Assembly: GCF_013522925.1 (NCBI RefSeq)
Contig: NZ_JAAMQU010000009.1
Span: forward strand, 1 to 64,000
Reading direction: 5' to 3'
Origin: Pseudomonas japonica
GTDB lineage: Bacteria > Pseudomonadota > Gammaproteobacteria > Pseudomonadales > Pseudomonadaceae
Length of the DNA: 64,000 nt
Shown: positions 34,421 through 43,939 of the stretch, in pieces
How the letters are laid out: every line of letters starts with the position of its first letter
Numbering within the stretch: the first letter of the stretch is position 1
Notes under the pieces: model-generated
Database searches by the model: none
Told to the model about the DNA's origin: nothing
Seen by the model: only the letters and a program-made list of their open reading frames with translations
Position numbers and translations under genes: made by a program

Positions 34421-36214
34421 ATGGCTGACCTGCAACCTGTTACCTGGGCACACGGGGCCACCCGTGTGGGCGATAATCTAACCCGCTTTGCGCTCTGGGC
34501 CCCTGACGCGGAAAACGTCAGGGTGGTGTTCGATGACGGTGAACAGCTCGTCATGATCAGCCAAGCCGAGGGCTGGTTCACCGCTGAAGCTGCCTGCGAC
34601 GCAGGTACGACCTACCGCTACCAGATCAATAACGACCTTACCGTGCCCGACCCTGCCTCGCGGGCGCAGCAGAGTGATGTTCATTCCGCCAGCGTAGTGG
34701 TCGATCATGCCACGTACCCCTGGCGCCACGCCCAATGGCAGGGCCGCCCGTGGCATGAAGCAGTTATCTATGAGGTGCATGTTGGCCTGATGGGTGGTTT
34801 CGAAGGCGTGGCCAGGCAACTGCCACGGCTGGCGGCGCTGGGCATCACCGCGATCGAACTGATGCCCATCGCCGAATTCCCCGGCGACCGCAATTGGGGC
34901 TATGACGGCGTGCTGCCCTATGCACCCGAGCACTCCTATGGCACCCCCGACCAGCTCAAGGCACTGATCGATACCGCTCATGAGCACGGCCTGATGGTGA
35001 TTCTGGACGTGGTGTACAACCACTTCGGGCCGGACGGCAATTTCCTTAACAGCTACGCCAAGGGCTTCTTCCGCGAAGACAAACACACTCCCTGGGGCGC
35101 GGCGATCGACTTCCGCCGCCCGCAAGTACGGGATTTCTTCATCGACAATGCCCTGATGTGGCTGCTCGATTACCGCTTCGACGGCCTGCGCTTCGACGCC
35201 GTGCACGCCATTGAAGACCCCGATTTTCTCCAGGAGATGGCCCGGCGCATCCGCAAAGCCATCCCGGCCGGCCGTCACGTGTGGCTTAACCTGGAAAACG
35301 AACATAACCAGGCTCACCTGCTCCAGGAAGGCTACGACGCCCAATGGAACGATGACGGCCACAATGCGCTGCACGTGCTGCTTACTGGCGAAGCCGAGGC
35401 CTATTACGAAGACTACGCCCAGGACACTACGGCCAAGCTGGCGCGATGCCTGGGCGAAGGCTTTGTGTACCAGGGCCATACCAACCGCCACGGCGTAGCG
35501 CGGGGTGAGCCCAGCGGGCACTTGAACCCCACCTCGTTCGTGCTGTTCTTGCAGAACCACGACCAGATCGGTAACCGCGCGTTTGGCGAACGCTTGTCTC
35601 AGCTGGCGCCGGAACCTGCCCTGCGCGCCGCCACTACCCTGCTGCTGGCCTCGCCGATGATCCCCCTGATGTTCATGGGCGACGAGTGGGGCGCGGCCGA
35701 GCCGTTCCAGTTCTTCACCAGCTTCCACGGGGAACTGGCCGAGGCCGTACGCAACGGCCGCCGTTCTGAATTCAAGTCCTTCAGCGCCTTCCAGGACCCG
35801 GAGCGCCGCGACAAGATTCCAGACCCGAATGCGGAGTCCACGTTCAAACACTCGCGGCCCGCCTTCGATGACTTCGAGAAACACCAGCGCGGCCCTTGGG
35901 TGGAGTTGTACGTTCACCTGCTGAGCATGCGCCGCCGCGACCTGATGCCACGGCTGCCAGGCAGCCGCTCGCTCGGGGTGACCATTCTGGCCGACAAGGC
36001 CGTCTCGGCGCGCTGGCAGTTGGGCGATGGCTCGACCTGGCAGATCGACTTGAACTTTAGCGACCAGGCAGTGGCGGCAGAGCTGCCCTTCGACCGCTAC
36101 TGGCTGTTCGATAGCCGCGGCCCGAACGCGCGCTTCGATGAAGCCGGCGAGCTCCCGGCGTACACCGCGTTGGTCAGCCTTATCCCCCGCGACCCGCTGG
36201 AGGCCATTTCATGA
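34421..36214 (+). CDS. treZ: Malto-oligosyltrehalose trehalohydrolase TreZ
   Basis: This is a 597-residue GH13 enzyme with an N-terminal beta-sandwich (residues 1-100, GATRVGDNLTRFALWAPDA) and a TIM barrel. Catalytic motifs are FDGLRFDAVHAI (nucleophile Asp), LNLENEHNQ (acid Glu) and LQNHDQIGNR (transition-state Asp). It hydrolyses the bond next to the terminal trehalose of malto-oligosyltrehalose made by TreY, releasing trehalose. GAGGAG lies ahead of ATG 34421. The stop overlaps the malQ start as ATGA, so translation is coupled. Confidence 0.93.
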   Translation: MADLQPVTWAHGATRVGDNLTRFALWAPDAENVRVVFDDGEQLVMISQAEGWFTAEAACDAGTTYRYQINNDLTVPDPASRAQQSDVHSASVVVDHATYPWRHAQWQGRPWHEAVIYEVHVGLMGGFEGVARQLPRLAALGITAIELMPIAEFPGDRNWGYDGVLPYAPEHSYGTPDQLKALIDTAHEHGLMVILDVVYNHFGPDGNFLNSYAKGFFREDKHTPWGAAIDFRRPQVRDFFIDNALMWLLDYRFDGLRFDAVHAIEDPDFLQEMARRIRKAIPAGRHVWLNLENEHNQAHLLQEGYDAQWNDDGHNALHVLLTGEAEAYYEDYAQDTTAKLARCLGEGFVYQGHTNRHGVARGEPSGHLNPTSFVLFLQNHDQIGNRAFGERLSQLAPEPALRAATTLLLASPMIPLMFMGDEWGAAEPFQFFTSFHGELAEAVRNGRRSEFKSFSAFQDPERRDKIPDPNAESTFKHSRPAFDDFEKHQRGPWVELYVHLLSMRRRDLMPRLPGSRSLGVTILADKAVSARWQLGDGSTWQIDLNFSDQAVAAELPFDRYWLFDSRGPNARFDEAGELPAYTALVSLIPRDPLEAIS

Positions 36215-38301
36215 GTGACCAAGCGCTCAGAAGCCTCGCCGAAAAAGTCGGTATCGCGGTGGAATGGACCGACGCCAACAACCGCCCGCAAACCGTAAGC
36301 CCTGACGTGCTGCGCAACGTGCTGAGCGCGTTGGGCCACCCGGCGAACAGCGACGAGGATGTGACCGAAAGCCTGCGCGTGATGCAGGCAGAAGAAGACA
36401 ATCACCGCCTTCCTCCCTTGCTCACTGCCGATTATGGCAAGCCTCTGCCGTTGAGCCGCTGGTTGGCACCGGGAGCAGCCTGCACGGTGCATCTGGAAGA
36501 CGGCGGCGAACTCGAGCTCAAGCTCGACGCCCAGGCGGCACTGCCTGGCATGCTCCCGGTGGGTTATCAGCAGGTTCGGGTGGGCGATCAGCACTTCACC
36601 GTTGCCGTGGCTCCGGCCCGTTGTTACAACGTGGCCGATGCGCTGGGTGTCGATGCGCCTCGCGCCTGGGGGCTGGGCGTGCAGTTATATTCACTGCGTC
36701 GCCCGCATGACGGCGGCTTTGGCGACACGCAAGCGCTGGAAGAGATGGTACGCGCCGCCGGCGAGCGAGGTGCCGACGCCCTGGCGATAAGCCCCATGCA
36801 TGCCATGTTCAGCAGCGATACCACCCGCTACAGTCCGTACTCCCCGTCCAGCCGTTTGTTCCTCAATGCCTTGTATGCCGCACCCGGCGCGGTATTGGGT
36901 GAGCACACGGTGCGTGCCGCCATTGAGCACCTGAACCTTGAGGGCACGCTGGCAGAACTTGAAAAGCTCGAACTGGTGGATTGGCCCAGGGCCGCCGAGG
37001 CCAAGCTGAGGTTGCTGCGCGCGCTCCACGAAGATTTCACCCGTGCTGCGCACCCTATGCAGGAAGACTTCGCCAGTTTCCGCCAGAAAGGCGGCGAAGC
37101 CCTGGCCGACCATTGCTGCTTTGAAGCCCTGCAAGCTGAATGCGCCCGCAAGGGCGAAAGCCAGGACTGGCGGCAGTGGCCCGAAGCCTGGCGCCACCCA
37201 CGCAGCCCGGGGGTGGCCGAATTTGCCAAGGCCCACGAGCAGGAAATCGAATTCTATGCCTTTGGCCAGTGGCTGATCGCCCGCAGCCTTGAGCGCGCCC
37301 AAACCGCCGCCAAAGCCAGCGGCATGCGCATCGGCCTTATCGCAGACCTGGCCGTGGGCGCGGACGGTGCCGGCAGCCAGGCCTGGAGCCGGCAGGATGA
37401 ACTGCTGGCAGCAGTGACCGTAGGCGCTCCGCCGGACATCCTCAACCGCTCGGGCCAAAGCTGGGGCATCTCGGCTTTTTCTCCTGAGGGCCTCAAACGC
37501 AATGGCTTCCGGGCCTTCATCGAGATGCTGCGGGCCAATTTCGCCCACGCCGGCGGGCTGCGGATCGACCACGTGCTGGGCTTGAATCGCCTGTGGGTCA
37601 TCCCGCAGGGCGAGAAGCCTACCGAAGGCGCTTATTTGCATTTCCCGCTGGACGACCTGTTGCGCCTGCTGGCGCTGGAATCCCATCGCCACCAAGCCAT
37701 CGTGCTGGGCGAAGACCTCGGCACTGTGCCGGATGGGCTGCGGGAAAAACTCGCGGCCCGGGACATCCTCGGCATGCGGGTGCTGCTGTTTGAGCAAAAC
37801 CACCCGGGTGATTTCAAGCAGCTGCTGGAGTGGCCCGACAATGCCCTGGCCACCACCAGCACCCACGACCTGCCGCCACTCAAGGGTTGGTGGCACACCA
37901 ATGAAATCGGCTGGACCCGTCGCCTGGCGCTGATCGACGAGAAAACCGAACGGGAATGGCGGGAAACCCGAGTGAAGGAAAAGCGTGGCCTGGAGCACAT
38001 TCTCAAGCAGGACCCGCAGAACTTCGTTGAAGAGCGCCAGGACCCGGACATTGCCGACCAGGTCATCGATGGCAGCGTTCGTTTCGTGGGCCATACCCGG
38101 GCCCCCCTGGTGCTGCTGCCCATCGAAGACGCCCTGGGGCTGGTGGAACAGCCCAACCTGCCCGGCACCATTGACGAACACCCCAACTGGCGTCGGCGCC
38201 TGGAGGCGACCGGTGCTGCCCTGCTAGACCTGCCCGACCCGGCGCGCCGCCTGGAACTCCTTGCCGTAGCCCGCCGACAAGCTCATGAGCGTGACCGATG
38301 A
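36211..38301 (+). CDS. malQ: 4-alpha-glucanotransferase (amylomaltase) MalQ
   Basis: The 696-residue GH77 enzyme has an N-terminal accessory region (about 1-140). Catalytic motifs are GGLRIDHVLGLNRLW (nucleophile Asp), VLGEDLGTVPDGLREKL (acid Glu) and TTSTHDLPPLKGWW (third Asp). It transfers segments of alpha-1,4-glucan between acceptors, disproportionating the maltodextrins left by debranching so that they can re-enter TreY/TreZ. The gene overlaps treZ and treY by four bases each (ATGA), placing it in a coupled operon. Confidence 0.92.
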   Translation: MSDQALRSLAEKVGIAVEWTDANNRPQTVSPDVLRNVLSALGHPANSDEDVTESLRVMQAEEDNHRLPPLLTADYGKPLPLSRWLAPGAACTVHLEDGGELELKLDAQAALPGMLPVGYQQVRVGDQHFTVAVAPARCYNVADALGVDAPRAWGLGVQLYSLRRPHDGGFGDTQALEEMVRAAGERGADALAISPMHAMFSSDTTRYSPYSPSSRLFLNALYAAPGAVLGEHTVRAAIEHLNLEGTLAELEKLELVDWPRAAEAKLRLLRALHEDFTRAAHPMQEDFASFRQKGGEALADHCCFEALQAECARKGESQDWRQWPEAWRHPRSPGVAEFAKAHEQEIEFYAFGQWLIARSLERAQTAAKASGMRIGLIADLAVGADGAGSQAWSRQDELLAAVTVGAPPDILNRSGQSWGISAFSPEGLKRNGFRAFIEMLRANFAHAGGLRIDHVLGLNRLWVIPQGEKPTEGAYLHFPLDDLLRLLALESHRHQAIVLGEDLGTVPDGLREKLAARDILGMRVLLFEQNHPGDFKQLLEWPDNALATTSTHDLPPLKGWWHTNEIGWTRRLALIDEKTEREWRETRVKEKRGLEHILKQDPQNFVEERQDPDIADQVIDGSVRFVGHTRAPLVLLPIEDALGLVEQPNLPGTIDEHPNWRRRLEATGAALLDLPDPARRLELLAVARRQAHERDR

Positions 38302-41084
38302 AGCCATTTACCGCGAGTATTCGCCTGCAATTCCACAAAGATTTCACCCTCGATGACGCTGTTGCGCTGGTGCCGTATTTCGAGCAACTGGGCGTAAGTC
38401 ACGTCTATGCCTCCCCCTTGCTCAAAGCCCGCGCTGGCTCCATGCATGGTTATGACGTGGTCGATCCCACCGTGGTGAACCCCGAGCTGGGTGGCGAACC
38501 TGCCCTGCGCAGGCTCGTTGCCGCGCTGCGGGAACGGCAAATGGGGCTGGTACTGGATATTGTGTCCAACCACATGGCGGTGGGTGGCGCCAGTAACCCT
38601 TGGTGGCTGGACCTTCTGGAGTGGGGCCGTCGCAGCCCCTATGCGAATTTCTTCGATATCCAGTGGCATTCGCCCGACCCCCTGCTCGAGGGCCAGCTGC
38701 TGATTCCATTCCTGGGCAGCGACTACGGAACCGCCCTGCAACAGGGTGATATCCCCCTGCGCTTCGACGCTGAAGCTGGCAGCTTCTATGTGGAGCACTA
38801 TGAGCACCGCTTCCCCATCTGCCCGCCTGATTACGCAAGCATTCTGAGCATTGCAGTGGACAACCGGCTGGAGGCCATAGGTGAACGCTTCGGCGCGCTG
38901 GCACATGACGCCGATGCCTATGCGCAGGCACCGGCACTGCGCCAGGAGCTGGCTAACCTGGCAGCCGAGGGTGCAGTGTTCCGGGCATTGGAAACCGTCC
39001 TCAAGCTGTACGACTCCACTACGCCAGAAGGTTTCGATCGCCTGCACCGCCTGCTGGAACGGCAGCACTACCGCCTCGCCAGCTGGCGCACCGCCGCAGA
39101 CGACATCAACTGGCGGCGCTTCTTCGACATCAACGAACTGGGCGGGCTGCGCGTGGAGCGCGGCGAGGTGTTCGAGGCTACCCACGCCAAGATCTTCCAG
39201 ATGGTAGAGGAAGGCCTTGTGGACGGTCTGCGTATCGACCACGTGGACGGCCTGGCGAACCCTCGCGCCTACTGCCGCAAACTGCGCCGCCGCGTAGAGC
39301 GGCTGCTGCCAAAGCGCCCCGCTGAAGCCAAGGTGGAGCACTTCCCGATTTTCGTGGAAAAGATCCTCGGCAATGGCGAGCAGCTACACCGCGACTGGAA
39401 CGTGGACGGCACCACCGGCTATGAATTCATGAACCAGGTATCTCTGGTGCAGCACGACCCGCGTGGCGAGCAGCACCTCAGTGACCTGTGGGTACGGATG
39501 AGCGGACGCAGTGCCGACTTCATGGAAGAGGTGCGTGCCGGCCGCCGGTTCGTGCTCCACGGCACCTTGGCGGGCGATTTCGAATCCGTGGCCCAGGCCC
39601 TGTTGCAAGTGGCCCGCAGTGACCTGATGAGCCGGGATTTCACCTTGGGCAGCATCCGCCGGGCGCTCGAAGGGTTGATCGTGCATTACACCGTTTACCG
39701 TACCTACATCACGCCCTGTGGCCGGCCCGCCGAGGACGAGCCTTTCTTCGCCCAAGCGGTGGAAGGCGCCCGCGCCGACCTCAGCGAGGGCGACTGGCCG
39801 GTGTTGGACTTCCTCGTGCGTTGGTTGGGCGGCGAGCCGTGGCGCAGCCTGCCGGTGGGGCGTCGCAGGCAAACGCTGCGCCACGCCTGCGTGCGATTCC
39901 AGCAACTCAGCTCCCCTACAGCCGCCAAGGCCATGGAAGACACAGCTTTCTACCGGAGCGCCAGATTGATCTCGCGCAACGACGTGGGCTTCGATCCTGA
40001 AGTATTCAGCGCGCCCCCGGAAGCTTTCCATGAAGCGTGCCAGATGCGAGCCGCGGCGTTCCCGCGCAACCTGCTGGCAACGGCGACCCACGACCATAAG
40101 CGAGGTGAAGACACGCGCGCACGGCTGGCGGTGATCAGCGAACGTAGTACCTGGTACGGTGCGCTGATCACCCACTGGCAGGCGCTGGCGAGCAGCCTGC
40201 GCGGCGAATATGCCGATGGCCCCGCCCCGTCCGGTGGCGATGAAGCCATGCTGTATCAGGCGCTGCTGGGTAGCTGGCCGCTCGACCTGCAAGCCGACGA
40301 CGCCGCAGGCCTCGCGGCCTACGCCGAACGTATGCAGCAATGGCAACAAAAGGCGCTGCGCGAAGCCAAGCTGGTCAGTAGCTGGAGCGCACCGAACGAA
40401 GCGTATGAGAGTGCCTGCCGGGACTTCCTGCAGAACCTGCTCACGGCCGATAGTACATTAGCGCTGCGCCAGTCCATCGTTTCGGCAGTACACGTACTTG
40501 CACCGGCAGGTGCGCTGAACGGGCTTGTACAAGCCACTCTGAAAGCCACTGTGCCAGGCATCCCGGACTTGTATCAGGGCGCCGAATTCTGGGATTTCAG
40601 CCTGGTCGATCCGGATAACCGCCGACCCGTGGACTACACTGCCCGGAGCGAAGCGTTGGCCACCGCCACCGACCCGCTCGCGCTGCTCGAAAACTGGAGC
40701 GACGGGCATGTGAAGCAAGCACTGATCGCCGCCTTGCTGAATATCCGGGCCGAGGAACCGGCCCTGTTCCTGCAAGGCGACTATCTGCCGCTGGAGGTTC
40801 ATGGCGAACAGGCGAGTCGAGTGCTGGCGTTTGCCCGCCACCACCAGGGCCGCCATGCGATCGTGATCGTGCCGCGCCTGTGCAGCGAATTGCTGGCCGA
40901 GGGCAAGTTGCTCGTTTCGGACGAAAAATGGGGGGATACGTGTGTCCGGCTTCCTGAAAACCTTTCGCGGCTTGAATTTAAGGGACTTTTTTCATCTCAG
41001 GCAGTCACATTGGACAAGGACTTGCGGATGAGCACGGCGCTGAAGGCATTCCCCGTCAACCTCTATCTACAAAGTGACTCGTGA
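38298..41084 (+). CDS. treY: Malto-oligosyltrehalose synthase TreY
   Basis: This is a 928-residue GH13 enzyme that isomerises the reducing-end alpha-1,4 bond of a maltodextrin to an alpha,alpha-1,1 bond. The N terminus RLQFHKDFTLDDAVALVPYF and YASPLLKARAGSMHGYDVVD are diagnostic of TreY. Catalytic regions are VLDIVSNHMA, DGLRIDHVDGLANP (nucleophile) and PIFVEKILGNGE (acid Glu). It works with TreZ, its product being the TreZ substrate. It overlaps malQ by four bases, and the DUF2934 gene follows 14 bases later. Confidence 0.93.
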   Translation: MKPFTASIRLQFHKDFTLDDAVALVPYFEQLGVSHVYASPLLKARAGSMHGYDVVDPTVVNPELGGEPALRRLVAALRERQMGLVLDIVSNHMAVGGASNPWWLDLLEWGRRSPYANFFDIQWHSPDPLLEGQLLIPFLGSDYGTALQQGDIPLRFDAEAGSFYVEHYEHRFPICPPDYASILSIAVDNRLEAIGERFGALAHDADAYAQAPALRQELANLAAEGAVFRALETVLKLYDSTTPEGFDRLHRLLERQHYRLASWRTAADDINWRRFFDINELGGLRVERGEVFEATHAKIFQMVEEGLVDGLRIDHVDGLANPRAYCRKLRRRVERLLPKRPAEAKVEHFPIFVEKILGNGEQLHRDWNVDGTTGYEFMNQVSLVQHDPRGEQHLSDLWVRMSGRSADFMEEVRAGRRFVLHGTLAGDFESVAQALLQVARSDLMSRDFTLGSIRRALEGLIVHYTVYRTYITPCGRPAEDEPFFAQAVEGARADLSEGDWPVLDFLVRWLGGEPWRSLPVGRRRQTLRHACVRFQQLSSPTAAKAMEDTAFYRSARLISRNDVGFDPEVFSAPPEAFHEACQMRAAAFPRNLLATATHDHKRGEDTRARLAVISERSTWYGALITHWQALASSLRGEYADGPAPSGGDEAMLYQALLGSWPLDLQADDAAGLAAYAERMQQWQQKALREAKLVSSWSAPNEAYESACRDFLQNLLTADSTLALRQSIVSAVHVLAPAGALNGLVQATLKATVPGIPDLYQGAEFWDFSLVDPDNRRPVDYTARSEALATATDPLALLENWSDGHVKQALIAALLNIRAEEPALFLQGDYLPLEVHGEQASRVLAFARHHQGRHAIVIVPRLCSELLAEGKLLVSDEKWGDTCVRLPENLSRLEFKGLFSSQAVTLDKDLRMSTALKAFPVNLYLQSDS

Positions 41085-41098
41085 TCAGGAGCATGGCT

Positions 41099-41440
41099 AT
41101 GAGTGTTAGCGATAAACGCGTTGAAGAGTTTGCCTACTACATCTGGGAATCGGAAGGCCGCCCGGAAGGCCATGCGCAGCGGCACTGGGAAATGGCGCGC
41201 AAGCTGGCCGAGGCTGAAGACAAGGCCCCTGCAAAGCTGCCCCGCAAGGCCCCGAAAAAGCCCAAGGATGAGGTGACCACGGAGGCAGCTAAACCTGCCG
41301 CCGCGACCAAAGCCAAGGCTGCACCGAAGGCCGCGCCCAAGGCTGCGGCCAGCAAGCCTGCCGAGGCACCGAAGCCTGCCGCCAAGGCAGCAAGCGCCGA
41401 GAAAAAACCTCGCAGCGCCAAGAAGCCCGCAGCGAGCTGA
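41099..41440 (+). CDS. DUF2934 protein with histone H1-like Lys/Ala/Pro tail
   Basis: The protein has 113 residues. The N-terminal 40 residues (KRVEEFAYYIWESEGRPEGH) are a DUF2934 domain, a small helical module found beside GlgE/TreY/GlgX genes in many proteobacteria. The rest is a low-complexity tail rich in Ala, Lys and Pro (APKAAPKAAASKPAEAPK), like histone H1-type tails. It may bind nucleic acid or polyanionic partners, but there is no direct evidence. The start ATG 41099 has AGGAG seven bases upstream; ATG 41093 and GTG 41081 are in frame. It closes the glgA operon. Confidence 0.8.
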   Translation: MSVSDKRVEEFAYYIWESEGRPEGHAQRHWEMARKLAEAEDKAPAKLPRKAPKKPKDEVTTEAAKPAAATKAKAAPKAAPKAAASKPAEAPKPAAKAASAEKKPRSAKKPAAS

Positions 41441-41488
41441 CCCCCACCCCCGCCCGGCCAGCTTCCCGCCGCCGGGCTTGCAGCAACT

Positions 41489-41522
41489 CTACCCAGGCCG
41501 CCAGCGCGGCCCTTCCGGGTAG
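41489..41522 (+). terminator. Terminator after the DUF2934 gene
   Basis: CTACCC (41489-41494) and GGGTAG (41517-41522) enclose GGCCGC/GCGGCC with a CAGC loop (41496-41511), a long stem with a small bulge. No T-run follows at once, but a T-rich run occurs near 41556-41567. It separates the glgA operon from glgX. Confidence 0.55.
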
Positions 41523-41595
41523 CGTGCGTAGTTAGCGGTCCAGCCGCCTCGACATCTCTTTTTTATTAAAGCGTTTGAAACGTGAAGGACTCCCC

Positions 41596-43785
41596 ATGAG
41601 CCGGCAAAAGAAAACCGAACCCGCTGAAGCGGCCGCCACCCCTGATATTCCAGAATCGCCCATTGATCCGTCCCGTATCCGCGAAGGCCTGCCCTTCCCA
41701 CTCGGCGCAACCTGGGATGGCCTTGGCGTTAACTTCGCGCTGTTCTCGGCCCATGCCACCAAGGTGGAGCTGTGCCTGTTCGATCCCAGTGGCGAACATG
41801 AAATCGCCCGTATCGAGCTGCCGGAATACACCGACGAGATTTATCACGGCTATCTTCCGGACGCACATCCCGGGTTGATCTACGGCTACCGGGTGTACGG
41901 CCCGTACGATCCGAAGAACGGCCACCGCTTCAACCACAACAAACTGCTGATCGACCCCTATGCCAAGCAGTTGGTGGGCGAGCTCAAGTGGTCCGAAGCC
42001 CTGTTCGGCTACACCATCGGCCACCCCGATGATGACCTGAGCTTCGACGAACGTGACAGCGCGCCCTTCGTGCCCAAGTGCAAGGTGATCGACCCGGCCT
42101 ACACCTGGGGCCAGGATCAGCCAGTGCGGGTGCCATGGGACAAGACGGTCATCTACGAAGCCCATGTACGCGGGCTGACCATGCGCCATCCTTCGGTGGC
42201 CGAGTCGGTACGCGGCACATTCGCGGGCATGAGCAACCCCGACGTCCTGGACCACCTCAAGAAACTGGGGGTGTCGTCTGTAGAGCTGTTGCCAATTCAT
42301 GGCTTCCTCAATGACCAACACCTGCTTGAGAAAGGGCTGAACAATTATTGGGGCTATAACTCCATTGCGTTCTTCGCGCCGCATTCCAAATACCTGGCCA
42401 GCGGCAAGATCGCCGAGTTCAAGGAAATGGTCGCCCACCTGCATGAAGCAGGCTTGGAGGTCATTCTGGACGTGGTGTACAACCACACCGCCGAAGGCAA
42501 CGAGCGCGGTCCCACGCTTTCCATGCGCGGTATCGACAACGCCTCGTACTATCGCCTGATGCCCGACGACAAACGCTACTACATCAACGATTCCGGTACC
42601 GGCAACACGCTGGACCTCAGCCACCCTTGCGTGCTGCAAATGGTTACGGACTCGCTGCGCTACTGGGCCAGCGAAATGCACGTGGACGGCTTCCGCTTTG
42701 ACCTGGCAACGATACTGGGTCGTTACCACGACGGCTTCAGTGAGCGTCACAGCTTCCTCGTGGCCTGCCGGCAAGACCCGGTACTGCGCTCGGTAAAACT
42801 GATCGCCGAGCCTTGGGACTGCGGCCCGGGCGGTTATCAGGTAGGGAACTTTGCGCCAGGCTGGGCGGAATGGAACGACAAGTTCCGCGACACTGTGCGT
42901 TCGTTCTGGAAAGGGGACGAAGGCAAGCTGGCAGCATTCGCCTCGCACATGACCGGCTCCGGCGATCTGTTCAACCATCGCGGGCGTCGGCCGTTCAGCT
43001 CCGTGAATTTCGTTACCGCCCACGATGGCTTCACCCTCAAGGACCTGGTGTCCTACAACGAGAAGCACAACGAAGAGAACGACGAGAACAACCAGGACGG
43101 TACCAGCAACAACATGTCCTGGAACCACGGTGTGGAAGGCCCCACCGATGATCGCAATATCATCGAGCTGCGCCTGCGCCAGATGCGTAACTTCTTCGCC
43201 ACGCTGCTGTTCTCTCAGGGCACGCCCATGATGGTGGCCGGCGACGAGTTCGCCCGTACCCAGAACGGCAACAACAACGCCTACTGCCAGGACAGCGAGA
43301 TCGGCTGGATCAACTGGGAGCTGGACGAGGACGGCAAGCAGTTGATGAAGTTCGTGCGCCGGCTCACCAAGCTGCGCCTGACCTACCCGATGCTGCGGCG
43401 CAATCGGTTCCTGGTAGGGACCTACAACGAGGAGCTGGGGGTCAAGGACGTGACCTGGCTGGACCCGCACGGCAACGAGATGACGCCGGAGCAGTGGCAG
43501 GATAACAATGGCCGCGCGCTTGGGATGCTGCTGGACGGCCGCGCACAGCCCACGGGTATCCGCAAACGCGGGGACGATGCCACCCTGCTGATCATCGTCA
43601 ACGCCCACCACGATGTGGTGAACTTCACGCTGCCGGAAGTGCCTCAGGGCACCCATTGGAACTGCCTGGTGGACACCAATCGCCCTACCCTTCGCGACCC
43701 AGAAGCGCTGGACTTCGGCACAGAGTTCATGGTGACTGGCCGTTCGTTCCTGCTGTTCGAAGCGCACCACGAAGTAGACGACTGA
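41596..43785 (+). CDS. glgX: Glycogen debranching enzyme GlgX (isoamylase-type)
   Basis: The 729-residue GH13 enzyme has an N-terminal CBM48 domain (PLGATWDGLGVNFALFSAHA). Catalytic motifs are VDGFRFDLATILGR (nucleophile Asp), LIAEPWDCGPGGYQVG (acid Glu) and FVTAHDGFTLKDLVSYNEKH (third Asp). It removes alpha-1,6 branches from glycogen after partial degradation, giving linear maltodextrins for MalQ and TreY. The ATG at 41596 has AAGGA nearby; a residue or two of alternative start is possible. The 155-base gap with a hairpin suggests its own promoter. Confidence 0.93.
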   Translation: MSRQKKTEPAEAAATPDIPESPIDPSRIREGLPFPLGATWDGLGVNFALFSAHATKVELCLFDPSGEHEIARIELPEYTDEIYHGYLPDAHPGLIYGYRVYGPYDPKNGHRFNHNKLLIDPYAKQLVGELKWSEALFGYTIGHPDDDLSFDERDSAPFVPKCKVIDPAYTWGQDQPVRVPWDKTVIYEAHVRGLTMRHPSVAESVRGTFAGMSNPDVLDHLKKLGVSSVELLPIHGFLNDQHLLEKGLNNYWGYNSIAFFAPHSKYLASGKIAEFKEMVAHLHEAGLEVILDVVYNHTAEGNERGPTLSMRGIDNASYYRLMPDDKRYYINDSGTGNTLDLSHPCVLQMVTDSLRYWASEMHVDGFRFDLATILGRYHDGFSERHSFLVACRQDPVLRSVKLIAEPWDCGPGGYQVGNFAPGWAEWNDKFRDTVRSFWKGDEGKLAAFASHMTGSGDLFNHRGRRPFSSVNFVTAHDGFTLKDLVSYNEKHNEENDENNQDGTSNNMSWNHGVEGPTDDRNIIELRLRQMRNFFATLLFSQGTPMMVAGDEFARTQNGNNNAYCQDSEIGWINWELDEDGKQLMKFVRRLTKLRLTYPMLRRNRFLVGTYNEELGVKDVTWLDPHGNEMTPEQWQDNNGRALGMLLDGRAQPTGIRKRGDDATLLIIVNAHHDVVNFTLPEVPQGTHWNCLVDTNRPTLRDPEALDFGTEFMVTGRSFLLFEAHHEVDD

Positions 43786-43815
43786 GCCGGCCTGTAAGGC
43801 GCATTCCGAGGTTCG

Positions 43816-43846
43816 CCCGGCCCTGTGATACAGAGGGGCCGGCTTT
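43816..43846 (+). terminator. Terminator after glgX
   Basis: CCGGCCC (43817-43823) pairs with GGGCCGG (43836-43842), with further TGT/ACA pairing around the GAT loop, followed by CTTT. It lies 30 bases after the glgX stop, giving a typical intrinsic terminator shape with a short T-run. Confidence 0.65.
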
Positions 43847-43939
43847 GCGCTGAAACCCGGGAACAGGCGCCTACCTTCGGAACTGCTATAGCCTGTGGCC
43901 GGTCTGAAGCTGTGACCGTTTTCGAATCAAGGAGCCACC

